Position numbers and translations under genes: made by a program
Assembly (NCBI RefSeq): GCF_001953885.1
Contig: NZ_MQUS01000018.1
Coordinates: 17,493-81,492 of the forward strand
DNA from: Streptomyces sp. IMTB 2501
GTDB lineage: Bacteria; Actinomycetota; Actinomycetes; Streptomycetales; Streptomycetaceae
Direction: 5' to 3'
Length of the DNA stretch: 64,000 bases
In this document: one piece after another, positions 53,774-62,070 of the stretch
Layout: each line of letters begins with the position of its first letter
Numbering within the stretch: the first letter of the stretch is position 1
Notes under the pieces: generated by a model
Database searches by the model: none
The model's input: only the letters and a program-made list of their open reading frames with translations
What the model was told of the DNA's origin: nothing

Positions 53774-54607
53774 TCAACCGGCCAAGGCGTGCAGGTACTT
53801 GGCGGTCGCCGGGTCGGCCGGCAGGAACGTCTCGATGGCGAGTTCGGCGACGGTGACGTCCATCGGCGTGTTGAACGTGGAGATCGACGACACGAACGAC
53901 AGGACCCGGCCGTCGTGCTCGATGCGCAGCGGCAGCGCGAAGTACGCGACGGGCTCGGCCGGTTCGTCGTCCGGCGCGTCCTCGGGCACCGGGTAGGCGG
54001 CCACCTCCTCGTACAGGGCGCGCAGCTGGTCCGAGCGCCGCAGGGCGATCTGCCGCTCCATCTGCGCCAGCAGATGCCCGCGCCACTCGCGCAGATTGCG
54101 GATGCGCGGCGCCATCCCCTCCGGGTGCAGGGTCAGCCGCATCGCGTTCGGCGCCGGTGCCATCAGCTTCTCCGGCACGCCCTCCAGCAGCAGTGTGACA
54201 CCCCGGTTCGCGGCGACGACCGTGTAGCCCGCGTCGACCACCAGGGCCGGGTAGGGCTCGTAACCCTGGATGAGGCGCTCCATGCCCTCGCGCAGCGCGT
54301 CCAGCGCCGGATCGTCCAGCGGGGTCTCCGGGTAGTGCGGGGCGTAACCGGCCGCCAGCAGCAGGGAGTTGCGCTCCCGCACCGGCACGTCCAGATGCTC
54401 GGCGAGCCGCAGCACCATCTCCTCGCTCGGCCGGGACCGGCCGGTCTCGATGAAGCTGATGTGCCGGGCCGAGGAGTCGGCGCGCAGCGCCAGCTCCAGC
54501 TGGGAGACCCGGCGCCGCTCCCGCCAGGCGCGTAGCAGCGGGCCGACGCCCTTGCCGTCGGCGGGGGCGGTGGCGGACGGGGAAGGGGCGGCGGCGACAA
54601 TGGTCAT
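53774..54607 (-). CDS. XRE-family regulator with MmyB-like ligand-binding domain
   Basis: 277 residues; ATG at 54607. The HTH is at about 22-85, LLRAWRERRRVSQLELALRA with SARHISFIETGRSRPS. A C-terminal MmyB-like domain follows: YPALVVDAGYTVVAANRGVT, RLTLHPEGMAPRI and REWRGHLLAQMERQIA. Members bind fatty acids or similar ligands through this PAS-like domain. It is divergent from the ADP-ribosylglycohydrolase with only 36 bases between starts, so it probably represses that gene or itself. Confidence 0.92.
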   Translation of the reverse strand: MTIVAAAPSPSATAPADGKGVGPLLRAWRERRRVSQLELALRADSSARHISFIETGRSRPSEEMVLRLAEHLDVPVRERNSLLLAAGYAPHYPETPLDDPALDALREGMERLIQGYEPYPALVVDAGYTVVAANRGVTLLLEGVPEKLMAPAPNAMRLTLHPEGMAPRIRNLREWRGHLLAQMERQIALRRSDQLRALYEEVAAYPVPEDAPDDEPAEPVAYFALPLRIEHDGRVLSFVSSISTFNTPMDVTVAELAIETFLPADPATAKYLHALAG

Positions 54608-54643
54608 ACATCCGACCGTAGTCCAGGAGTTGCGGAGAATCCC

Positions 54644-55777
54644 ATGCACGAGCCGTTGGCGCTGCCATGGCCGGCGTCGTCCCGTCAGATGCACCTGCAG
54701 GCCGCGGCCGTGTACCGGGCCAGGGTCCGCGGCTGTCTGCTCGGCGGTGCGCTCGGTGACGCCCTCGGCTACCCCGTGGAGTTCTCCTCCCTGGACCGGA
54801 TCCGCGCCACGTACGGCGCACGCGGCGCCACCGGTCTCGTCCCCGGCGCGCACGGAGCGGTCGGTCTGATCAGCGACGACACCCAGATGACCCTGTTCAC
54901 CGTCGAGGCCCTGATCCAGGCGCACGCACGGGAACGCGCGAAGGGCATCGGCGGCGCCTGGTCCCAGCTGCTGCGCCAGGCCTACGAGCGCTGGCTGGAA
55001 ACCCAGTCCAAGCCCGGCCCGGTCACCCAGGCCCAGCCAGGCACACCGGCCGGGGTACAGGCCGGGGTACAGGCCGGAGGCCTGGTCACCGAGGCCTGGT
55101 TGTACTCCCGCCGCGCCCCCGGCAACGCCTGCCTGTCCGGCGTCGCCCAGATGTACGCGCCCGACCCCGCGCTCCCGCTCGACGGCACGCCCGGCGAGGT
55201 CAACCCCGACTCCAAGGGCTGCGGCACGGTCATGCGCTCGGCCCCCTTCGGCCTGGTCAACACCGCCGAGGGGGCCTTCGCCATGGCGGCGCGGGGCGCA
55301 CAGATCACCCACGGTCACCCCACCGGCTACTACGCGGCCGGAGCGTTCGCCGCGATCGTCGCCCACCTCGTCGCCGGAGACTCCCTGGAGGGCGCGGTGC
55401 TGCGCACGCTGCGGCTGCTGGAGCGGCACCCCGGCCACACGGAGACCACGGCCGCCCTGCGCGCCGCCCTGGACCTCGCCGAAGGCGGGGCACCGACGGC
55501 CGAGAAGGTGGAGTCCCTCGGCGCGGGCTGGGTCGCCGAGGAGGCCCTCGCCATCGGCGTCTACTGCGCGCTCGCCGAGCCCCGCCCCGAGCAGGCGCTG
55601 CTGCTGGCCGTCAACCACTCGGGCGACAGCGACTCCACCGGTTCCGTCTGCGGCAACCTGCTCGGCACGCTGCACGGTGACACCGGCCTGCCGCACAGCT
55701 GGGTGGCCCAGGTGGAGGGCCGGGCCCGCATCGCCGCACTCGCCGACGACCTGGCGGCGGAGTGCGTGCGGGGCTGA
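54644..55777 (+). CDS. ADP-ribosylglycohydrolase (DraG-like)
   Basis: 377 residues. Dinuclear metal motifs are present: GCLLGGALGDALGYPVEF, SDDTQMTLFT, the central KGCGTVMRSAPFGL, THGHPTGYYAAGAFAAIV and the late NHSGDSDSTGSVCGNLLG. It hydrolyses ADP-ribose from proteins or small molecules. A repetitive insert (AGVQAGVQAGG, 12-base repeats near 55050) lies in a loop. It is divergent from an XRE regulator. Confidence 0.93.
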   Translation: MHEPLALPWPASSRQMHLQAAAVYRARVRGCLLGGALGDALGYPVEFSSLDRIRATYGARGATGLVPGAHGAVGLISDDTQMTLFTVEALIQAHARERAKGIGGAWSQLLRQAYERWLETQSKPGPVTQAQPGTPAGVQAGVQAGGLVTEAWLYSRRAPGNACLSGVAQMYAPDPALPLDGTPGEVNPDSKGCGTVMRSAPFGLVNTAEGAFAMAARGAQITHGHPTGYYAAGAFAAIVAHLVAGDSLEGAVLRTLRLLERHPGHTETTAALRAALDLAEGGAPTAEKVESLGAGWVAEEALAIGVYCALAEPRPEQALLLAVNHSGDSDSTGSVCGNLLGTLHGDTGLPHSWVAQVEGRARIAALADDLAAECVRG

Positions 55778-55908
55778 GGACGGCCTCGCGGCGGAGTACG
55801 AGCCGGGGTACGAGCGTGGCCCGCGTGGCAGGCTGACCTCGTAGCCGTACCCACACCCGCACCCGTCTCCGTACTCCGCCGTCCGCAGTCTCGAAGGGAG
55901 ATCCGGCC

Positions 55909-56214
55909 ATGGCCGTAGAACCGCTGTCGCAGAAGGAGATCGAGGACCGGCTGGCGGAGCTGCCCGGCTGGTCGGTGGAGGGGGACCGGCTCACCCGCTC
56001 CTACCGCCTCGGCTCGCATGTCGCGGCGGCGGCGCTGGTCATGCACATCGCCGCCGTCCAGGACGAGCTGGACCACCACTCCGACCTCACCCTGGGCTAC
56101 AACACCGTCTCCCTCGGCGTCCACACACACAGCGCGGGCGGCGCACTCACCGTGAAGGACTTCGCGCTCGCCCACAGGGTGGAGGACATCGCCCCAGGTC
56201 ACGGCGCACACTGA
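55909..56214 (+). CDS. 4a-hydroxytetrahydrobiopterin dehydratase (PhhB/DCoH-like)
   Basis: 101 residues; AAGGGAGA upstream. The pterin-4a-carbinolamine dehydratase signature is seen as AAVQDELDHHSDLTLGYNTV, where paired histidines act in catalysis, after LPGWSVEGDRLTRSY. It recycles oxidised tetrahydrobiopterin cofactor; in actinomycetes the partner hydroxylase is often elsewhere. The next gene starts five bases downstream. Confidence 0.92.
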   Translation: MAVEPLSQKEIEDRLAELPGWSVEGDRLTRSYRLGSHVAAAALVMHIAAVQDELDHHSDLTLGYNTVSLGVHTHSAGGALTVKDFALAHRVEDIAPGHGAH

Positions 56215-56219
56215 GGCGC

Positions 56220-56969
56220 GTGCTCGATTACGACAAGGAAGCCGACGCCTATGACGCGTCCCGGGGCGGCGAGGCCCGTGCCTCGGCGGCCACCCGAGCG
56301 GTTCTCGGCCTCATCCCCGAAGGGCGCGGCCATCTCCTCGACGTGGCGTGCGGCACCGGCATCGTCACCCGCCGCCTGGCAGCGGGCCGCCCCGGGCTGC
56401 GGGTGACGGGCGCCGACCTCACCGCCGCCATGATCCGCCGGGCGCGGGCCCGGCTGCCCGGCGCGATCGTACGGGCCGACAGCCGCCGGCTGCCCTTCCG
56501 CACCGGCACCTTCCACGCGGTCACCAGCATCTGGCTGCTGCACCTGCTGGACGACCCCGAGGACGTCCGCGCGATCGTCGCCGAGTGCGCCCGCGTGCTG
56601 CGCCCCGGCGGTGTCTATGTCACCACGGTCGACAAGGCCTCGGCCCACGACGTCGGCAGCGACATCGACGCCGTCCTCGCCCCCCGTCCCCGCCGCACCG
56701 CCCAGGACGCCGCCGCCACCGTCACCGGGCACGCCGCCCGGCACGGTCTCCGGCCGGCCGGCGACACCGTGTTCCCCGGCGTCGGCCAGGGCCGCAGCCC
56801 GCGCGCCACCATCGCCGACCTGCGCCGCGGCTGGTTCACGCTGCTGCCACCGGGAGAGCCGCGCACCGAGGAGTTCGCCGCCCGCCTGTCCCGCCTCCCG
56901 GACCAGGACCTCCCGCGCCCCGACCCGGTGTTCGCGGTGCGCGCGTACCGGAAGCCGGCGGCGGGTTGA
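56220..56969 (+). CDS. Class I SAM-dependent methyltransferase
   Basis: 249 residues; GTG start five bases after the dehydratase stop, so co-transcribed. Motif I is LLDVACGTGIVTRRLA, then VTGADLTAAMI, IVRADSRRLPF, and CARVLRPGGVYVTTVD. The start LDYDKEADAYDASRGGEARA is shared by a common actinobacterial group of unknown substrate. Confidence 0.88.
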   Translation: MLDYDKEADAYDASRGGEARASAATRAVLGLIPEGRGHLLDVACGTGIVTRRLAAGRPGLRVTGADLTAAMIRRARARLPGAIVRADSRRLPFRTGTFHAVTSIWLLHLLDDPEDVRAIVAECARVLRPGGVYVTTVDKASAHDVGSDIDAVLAPRPRRTAQDAAATVTGHAARHGLRPAGDTVFPGVGQGRSPRATIADLRRGWFTLLPPGEPRTEEFAARLSRLPDQDLPRPDPVFAVRAYRKPAAG

Positions 56970-57036
56970 AAGCGCCGGAAGGCAGCGCTCAGGGGCGCCG
57001 GCCTCGTCCGGCGCCCCTGAGGTGCCGACGTACCCG

Positions 57037-57409
57037 CTATTCGAGAAGCTCCGCGTACGACCCCATGGCCAGGGCGATGTCCGCCTGGGCCCAGAAGCGG
57101 TGGTACGTGAAGACGGGCGCGGCGCCGCCCTTGAGGTAGGTCTCGATCTTCGACCAGGCCGGGTCGTTCTTGTAGAAGGACCTGAGCGAGGTGAACGTGG
57201 ACGACGAATCGATCGCGTCGCCGTTCGGCATCGTGCCGCTCCAGCCGCTCGGCACGTACACGCTGTCGCCGAACCGGCTGTAGTCGCTGCGGGTCTCGGG
57301 GACGGCGATGCCCAGGCTGTCCCGGTAGTTGTCCCACATGCCGTCCAGCAGCGCCTTCGCCGTCGACTTCGCCGTCGCGTCACCGGACTTGGCGCCGTAG
57401 TACGTCAGC
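57037..57409 (-). pseudogene. C-terminal remnant of GH48 cellulase
   Basis: About 120 codons ending in a stop read TLTYYGAKSGDATAKSTAKA, then MWDNYRDSLGIAVPETRSDY, VYVPSGWSGTMPNGDAI, and GGAAPVFTYHRFWAQADIAL. This is the C-terminus of GH48 processive cellobiohydrolases, normally above 600 residues in the catalytic domain. Everything upstream is replaced at about 57410 by the GH6 gene body on the other strand. An ATG at 57339 could start a 100-residue piece without catalytic residues. Confidence 0.85.
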
Positions 57410-58447
57410 GTCCGGCTGGTCGTCTACGACCTGCCAGGGCGGGACTGCGCCGCCCTCGCCTCCAACGGCGAGCTCGGGCCCACCGAGATCGACAAGTACA
57501 GGACACAGTTCATCGACCCGGTCGCGGCGATCCTCGCCGACCCCAAGTACGCCTCCCTCAGGATCGTCACCACCATCGAGATCGACTCGCTGCCCAACCT
57601 CGTCACCAACACCGGCAGCCGGGCCACCGCCACGGACGCGTGCAACACCATGCTGGCCAACGGCAACTACGTGAAGGGCGTCGGCTACGCCCTCGCCAAG
57701 CTCGGCGCCATCCCGAACGTCTACAACTACCTCGACGCCGGCCACCACGGCTGGCTCGGCTGGGACGACAACTTCGCCGCCGCCGCGAACGTGTTCAAGC
57801 AGGCGGCCACCAGCGAAGGGGCGACTGTGGACGATGTACAGGGCTTGATCACCAACACGGCCGACTACAGCGCCCTGAAGGAGGGCAACTTCACCATCGG
57901 CGACACCGTCAACGGCACCTCGGTGCGCCAGTCGAAATGGGTCGACTGGAACCGGTACGTCGACGAGCTGTCCTTCGCCCAGGCCTTCCGCAACGAGCTG
58001 GTCTCGGTCGGCTTCAACTCCGGCATCGGCATGCTGATCGACACCTCCCGCGACGGCTGGGACGGCACCGCCCGCCCGACCGGACCCGGCCCCAGGACCA
58101 GCGTGGACACCTATGTCGACGGCGGCCGCTACGACCGCCGGATCCACGTCGGCAACTGGTGCAACCAGGCCGGTGCCGGCTTCGGCGAACGCCCGCAGGC
58201 CGACCCGGCGCCCGGCATCGACGCCTATGTGTGGATGAAGCCGCCGGGGGAGTCCGACGGCTCCAGCACCGCCGTCCCCAACGACGAGGGCAAGGGCTTC
58301 GACCGGATGTGCGACCCGACGTACACGGGCAACGCCCGCAACAACTACAACATGTCCGGCGCCCTGCCGAACGCGCCCTTGTCCGGACACTGGTTCTCCG
58401 CCCAGTTCCAGCAACTGATGCAGAACGCCTACCCGCCGCTGTCGTGA
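57410..58447 (+). pseudogene. 3' two thirds of a GH6 cellobiohydrolase gene
   Basis: An open frame of 345 codons begins in mid-domain with VRLVVYDLPGRDCAALASNG. It continues through DPKYASLRIVTTIEIDSLPN, NVYNYLDAGHHGWLGWDDN, NSGIGMLIDTSRDGW and YVWMKPPGESDGSS to a normal end. These are exoglucanase (GH6) sequences. The signal peptide, any cellulose-binding module, the linker and the first part of the barrel, with the active-site-tunnel start, are absent. The first ATG is at 57650. Not expressible as an exported enzyme. Confidence 0.88.
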
Positions 58448-58474
58448 CCCCGGCGCGGTGACCGTCCGCCGGGG
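58448..58474 (+). terminator. Stem-loop after GH6 remnant
   Basis: 8-bp arms CCCCGGCG / CGCCGGGG with an 11-base loop begin one base after the stop codon. It lies between convergent genes and can serve both. Confidence 0.7.
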
Positions 58475-58482
58475 CCGGGCCG

Positions 58483-59247
58483 CTATCGGCCGAGGCCCCG
58501 GCGGATCGCCTGTTCCACCGGCGAGTACGACCCGTCGGACCGCTCCAGTTCGTGCGGCAGCACCGGAAGCAGGGGCGGCTGCGCCATGAAGCGGGGCCGG
58601 GTGCCGTGGTGCGGCTGGGCCGTGTGCACCAGGAAGGGATGGCACACATAGACGTCGCCGGGGCGGCCGGTGGCGTACGCGAGCGGGCGGTGGGCCGAGG
58701 CCCGGTCGAGCAGGGGGCCGAGTTCCAGGATGGAGGCCCCCGCCTCGCCGTACGGCTCCAGCAGCGTCGGCACATCCAGATGCGAGCCGACCCGGATCAG
58801 GGTCGGGGCGTCGGCTTCGGTCACGTCGCTGAACAGGAACAGCATCAGCAGGGCGCGGTCCCTGGAGCGCAGGTTGGCGAAGTACCACTGCTCGCCCTCG
58901 GGGAGATAGCTGCCCTCGATGTGCCAGCCCGCGTCGTTCGGCTCCTCCGGATGCGGGAAACGGAGCGGAAAGGTGCCCAGCGAATACCGCGGCTCCCACC
59001 GTCCCTCGCCGACGAGCAGGTCGAACGCCTCATGCAGAGCAGGGGAGTTGGCGGCAGCGGCGAACGGCCCCTGCGCCATGCCGTCCACCCGTACCACCGG
59101 CTCCTTCCATGTGTCCGGGTCGTCCGGGTCGTACCCCGTCTCCCGCCACAGCAGCTGTGCGCAGTCCGCGGCGACACGCGGAGGGAAAGCGCCCTCGATC
59201 TTCACGAAGCCGTCCGCAAGGAAGCGCCGCACCAGTTCGTCGTCCAT
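58483..59247 (-). CDS. Phytanoyl-CoA dioxygenase (PhyH) family protein
   Basis: 254 residues. Fe(II)/2-oxoglutarate oxygenase features: DDELVRRFLADGFVKIEGAF at the start, the metal pair in GWHIEGSYL (H..E in place of the usual HxD) and the distal histidine in VYVCHPFLVHTAQPHHGTRP, followed by an arginine that would bind 2-oxoglutarate. The HxE variant is uncommon and should be noted. The substrate is unknown. It shares a short divergent regulatory region with the His-rich methyltransferase gene. Confidence 0.85.
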   Translation of the reverse strand: MDDELVRRFLADGFVKIEGAFPPRVAADCAQLLWRETGYDPDDPDTWKEPVVRVDGMAQGPFAAAANSPALHEAFDLLVGEGRWEPRYSLGTFPLRFPHPEEPNDAGWHIEGSYLPEGEQWYFANLRSRDRALLMLFLFSDVTEADAPTLIRVGSHLDVPTLLEPYGEAGASILELGPLLDRASAHRPLAYATGRPGDVYVCHPFLVHTAQPHHGTRPRFMAQPPLLPVLPHELERSDGSYSPVEQAIRRGLGR

Positions 59248-59289
59248 GGAACGACATGGTTGCTCCGTCCTCGCTCGCGCGCACCATAT

Positions 59290-59336
59290 TTTTTGCCGCA
59301 CGGCGTTGCCGTATCGGCAATTTTTTGCGGCACCGG
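59290..59336. promoter_or_regulatory. Palindrome cluster in divergent promoter
   Basis: A perfect inverted repeat TTGCCG-TAT-CGGCAA (59306-59320) is flanked by AT tracts and by further TTTTTTGCCGCA and TTTTTTGCGGCA half-sites. This 156-base gap is unusually AT-rich for the window and lies between the PhyH and methyltransferase starts, so it probably holds an operator for both. Confidence 0.55.
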
Positions 59337-59403
59337 CAACGAAAGTGGCGTGCGCCCGTGAGCCGTCGCACGCTGGCCGCATCCGAGCGAGAGGCTGATC
59401 CCC

Positions 59404-60333
59404 ATGACACACGACCACCACGGCCACCAGGACCACCACGGGCACTCGGCACACCAAGGCCACGACCACGGACACGGTCATGGCCACGGCGGCGATGTCG
59501 ACTGGGCCGCCTTGGCGGCGCTGCTGGAGGCGGAGGCCGAGGTGCACAGCCCGGCCTACGCGCGCGCCCTGGCCTGGCTGGGCAAGGAGGTGACCGAGCC
59601 CGGCCTGATCGTGGACGCGGGCAGCGGGCCGGGGGTCGTCGCGTGTCTGATGGCGGAGGCGTTCCCCGGCGCACGAGTGGTCGCCGCCGATGCCTCGGAA
59701 CCGCTCCTGGAGCGCGCCCGTGCCCGGGCCGCCCGGCAGGGTGTCGCCGACCGTTTCGACACCCTCGCCGGCGAACTGCCGGAATCCCTCAAGGAGTTGG
59801 AGTACCCGGCGGACCTGCTGTGGGCCAGCCGCAGTCTGCACCACCTCGGCGACCAGAAGGCCGCGCTCACCGCGTTCGCGGCCCGGCTCGCCCCCGGCGG
59901 CACGCTGGCCGTCCTGGAGGGCGGCCTGCCCAGCCGCTGTCTGCCCCGCGAGATCGGCTTCGGCCGTCCCGGACTGCAGGCCCGCCTCGACGTGGCCCAG
60001 GAGGAGCGCTTCGCCCGGATGCGCGCCGAACTGCCCGGCGCGGTCGCGGAGACCGAGGACTGGCCCGCCCTGCTGTCCGCGGCCGGTCTGAAGCACACGG
60101 GCAGCCGCAGCTTCCTCCTCGACGTGCCCGCGCCCGTTCCGGACCGGGCCCGCGCCTTCGTCGTCGCCGCGCTCACCCGTGCCCGGGAGATCCACGCAGA
60201 CGCCCTGGACGCGGAGGACCGTGCCACCCTCGACCGTCTCGTCGACCCCGCCGATCCCGGCAGCGTCCACCGGCGCCCCGACGTCTTCCTCCTGACGGCA
60301 CACACCGTGCACCGGGCCGTACGACCGGTCTGA
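59404..60333 (+). CDS. SAM-dependent methyltransferase with His-rich N-terminus
   Basis: 309 residues. The first 30 contain 13 histidines (MTHDHHGHQDHHGHS and DHGHGHGHGG), a likely metal-binding tail. The methyltransferase core follows: LIVDAGSGPGVVACLMAEA, VVAADASEPLLERARARAA and ADLLWASRSLHHLGDQKAAL, with LAPGGTLAVLEGG. It is divergent from the PhyH gene across the palindrome cluster. Metal (Zn, Ni or Co) storage or sensing by the tail is inferred only from composition. Confidence 0.88.
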   Translation: MTHDHHGHQDHHGHSAHQGHDHGHGHGHGGDVDWAALAALLEAEAEVHSPAYARALAWLGKEVTEPGLIVDAGSGPGVVACLMAEAFPGARVVAADASEPLLERARARAARQGVADRFDTLAGELPESLKELEYPADLLWASRSLHHLGDQKAALTAFAARLAPGGTLAVLEGGLPSRCLPREIGFGRPGLQARLDVAQEERFARMRAELPGAVAETEDWPALLSAAGLKHTGSRSFLLDVPAPVPDRARAFVVAALTRAREIHADALDAEDRATLDRLVDPADPGSVHRRPDVFLLTAHTVHRAVRPV

Positions 60334-60373
60334 CGGAGGCCGCCGCCGCGAGCCGCCGTACCTGCGCCCGCAC

Positions 60374-60404
60374 TTGACTTGGAGAGTGCTCCAAGTGATG
60401 AACT
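60374..60404 (+). promoter_or_regulatory. MerR-type promoter/operator
   Basis: A -35-like TTGACT (60374-60379) is followed by a perfect 8-bp inverted repeat ACTTGGAG-AGTG-CTCCAAGT (60377-60396) and a -10-like TGAACT (60399-60404) at 19-base spacing. A dyad in an overlong spacer is diagnostic of promoters activated by MerR-family regulators. Confidence 0.7.
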
Positions 60405-60436
60405 CCCCGTCTCGTCATCACCCAGGGGGATCTCAC

Positions 60437-61138
60437 ATGAACGACTCTCCGGTCGCACTCATCACCGGCGGCGCCACCGGCATCGGCGCCGCCGTCGCCC
60501 GGCAGTTGCTGGCCGCCGGTCACCGGGTCACCGTCACCGGCCGTACCGAAGCCCGGTTGCGGGACTTCGCCGACGGGCTCGGCGATCCTGGCGAACTGCT
60601 GACCGTCGCCGGTGACGCGTCGGCCTTCGACGACATACAGGATGCTGTCGGCCGTACGCTCAAGGCATACGGCCGACTGGACACAGTCGTCGCCAACGCC
60701 GGCTTCGCCACCCACGACACCGTCGCGGAGGGCGATCCGGCCGGCTGGAGCGAGATGGCGCTCACCAACGTCCTCGGCCCGGCCCTGCTCATCCGGGCCT
60801 CCGTCGAGGCGCTGAAGGAGACACGGGGCCGGATCGTCCTCGTCGGCAGCGTCGCCGGGTTCGTGAACACCCCGGGCAACCTCTACGGCGCCACCAAGTG
60901 GGCGGTCACCGGGCTCGCCGAGAACACCCGGCGCCAGGTCACGGAGTTCGGGATCGGAGTGACGCTGGTCGCCCCCGGCCGGGTGGAGACGCCGTTCTGG
61001 GACGGCCTCGGCAGCCTGCCTCCGGGGCGCTTGCTGACCGCCGACCAGATCGCCGACTCGGTGGTCTGGGCGATCCGGCAGCCGGCCGGGGTCGACGTCA
61101 ACACCGTGGTCGTACGCCCGCTTGGTCAGCCCAACTGA
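60437..61138 (+). CDS. Short-chain dehydrogenase/reductase
   Basis: 233 residues from the ATG at 60437, with GGGGGA upstream; an ATG at 60398 overlaps the -10 element and is unlikely. Motifs: ITGGATGIGAAVARQLL, VTGRTEARL, NAGFATHD, a catalytic serine in VLVGSVAGFV and YGATKWAVTG (Tyr, Lys). The basic residue after strand 2 suggests NADP(H). It is preceded by a MerR-type promoter, as often seen for SDRs induced by electrophiles or redox drugs. Confidence 0.9.
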   Translation: MNDSPVALITGGATGIGAAVARQLLAAGHRVTVTGRTEARLRDFADGLGDPGELLTVAGDASAFDDIQDAVGRTLKAYGRLDTVVANAGFATHDTVAEGDPAGWSEMALTNVLGPALLIRASVEALKETRGRIVLVGSVAGFVNTPGNLYGATKWAVTGLAENTRRQVTEFGIGVTLVAPGRVETPFWDGLGSLPPGRLLTADQIADSVVWAIRQPAGVDVNTVVVRPLGQPN

Positions 61139-61151
61139 CGTACGGCACAGG

Positions 61152-61859
61152 TCAGTTGTTGGCCAGGAACTGCTTGGCCAGCTGGTCGCCGAGGGAGACC
61201 GCGGCGCTGTGGCTCTCGATGGGGGAGACCTTGGAGTTCTTGAACAGGATGTAGGTCACGCCGGAGTCGGCCCCGCCGGTCTTCGGGTCGGGGTCGATGC
61301 CGAGCGCCTTGGCGGTGGCGTACGACGCCTCGCCGATGATCTTCGTGGGGCCGGTGTCGCCGACGACGGCGTACTCCACCTTGTTGTTGTAGATGACCGC
61401 GACCACGCCGCCGCCCTTGATGCCGGCGCCGGCGTAGTTCCAGATGCTGCTGGCGCTGGGCACCACGACGTACGGCAGCGACTCCGCCTTCAGCGGCTTG
61501 CCGTCGGATTGGTGGAAGGCGGTGTCGTTCTGGTACCAGGGGTCGCGGCTGCTGTTGCAGTTGGTGGTGGTCTGGCCGTCGCAGTCGATGTCCATGTCGG
61601 CCTTCCAGAACACCGCGCCGTTCTTGCCGCACACGGGGACCGTGGCCGGCGTCTCGTCGTCGGTCTTGTATTTGCCGTTCGATATCTGCGAACAGGACGT
61701 CACCTTGGCGAGCAGGTCGGCCGCGCTGACCGAGCCCTCCTGGGCGGAGGCCGGGGCGGTCCGCGCCGCAGTGCCGGCGGACGCGTGTGCGGGCAGCACT
61801 CCGGCGGCGAGCAGTGCGGCACCGGAGGTGGCGGCAAGGGTCAGGGTACGAAGGCGCAC
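61152..61859 (-). CDS. Secreted GH75 chitosanase
   Basis: 235 residues from the GTG at 61859, which gives a clean signal peptide (MRLRTLTLAATSGAALLAAG ... AHA); an upstream start at 61907 would overlap the operator. The mature protein has VPVCGKNGAVFWKADMDIDC followed by DG, the acidic catalytic region of GH75, then YQNDTAFHQSDGKPLKAESL and AGIKGGGVVAVIYNNK. GH75 enzymes cleave chitosan with inversion. Cysteines likely form disulfides. It is convergent with the SDR gene. Confidence 0.85.
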   Translation of the reverse strand: MRLRTLTLAATSGAALLAAGVLPAHASAGTAARTAPASAQEGSVSAADLLAKVTSCSQISNGKYKTDDETPATVPVCGKNGAVFWKADMDIDCDGQTTTNCNSSRDPWYQNDTAFHQSDGKPLKAESLPYVVVPSASSIWNYAGAGIKGGGVVAVIYNNKVEYAVVGDTGPTKIIGEASYATAKALGIDPDPKTGGADSGVTYILFKNSKVSPIESHSAAVSLGDQLAKQFLANN

Positions 61860-61875
61860 GGGTGGGGGCCCTTCT

Positions 61876-61894
61876 GTTAGGAAAGTTTCCTTAC
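61876..61894 (-). promoter_or_regulatory. Palindromic operator upstream of GH75 gene
   Basis: GTTAGGAAA-G-TTTCCTTAC is an inverted repeat with perfect core arms AGGAAA/TTTCCT, 17 bases before the GTG start. Similar dyads precede secreted polysaccharide-degrading genes in Streptomyces and are bound by ROK-type repressors such as the chitosanase regulator CsnR; the assignment to CsnR is inferred. Confidence 0.5.
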
Positions 61895-62070
61895 CAGTGC
61901 CGAACACCGTGGACCCGTGTGCATGTCCCCGTCAAGTCTCCGGTTGCGAACTCTCGAATCCTGTGCGTATTGCGGTGATTTGTAGTGATGGCAAGACTGA
62001 AGAAAGCGACTTTTCCGTATATACCTGCCGCCGTCGGCCGATACGGTCACGGCTCCGGGAGGCGAGGGGC

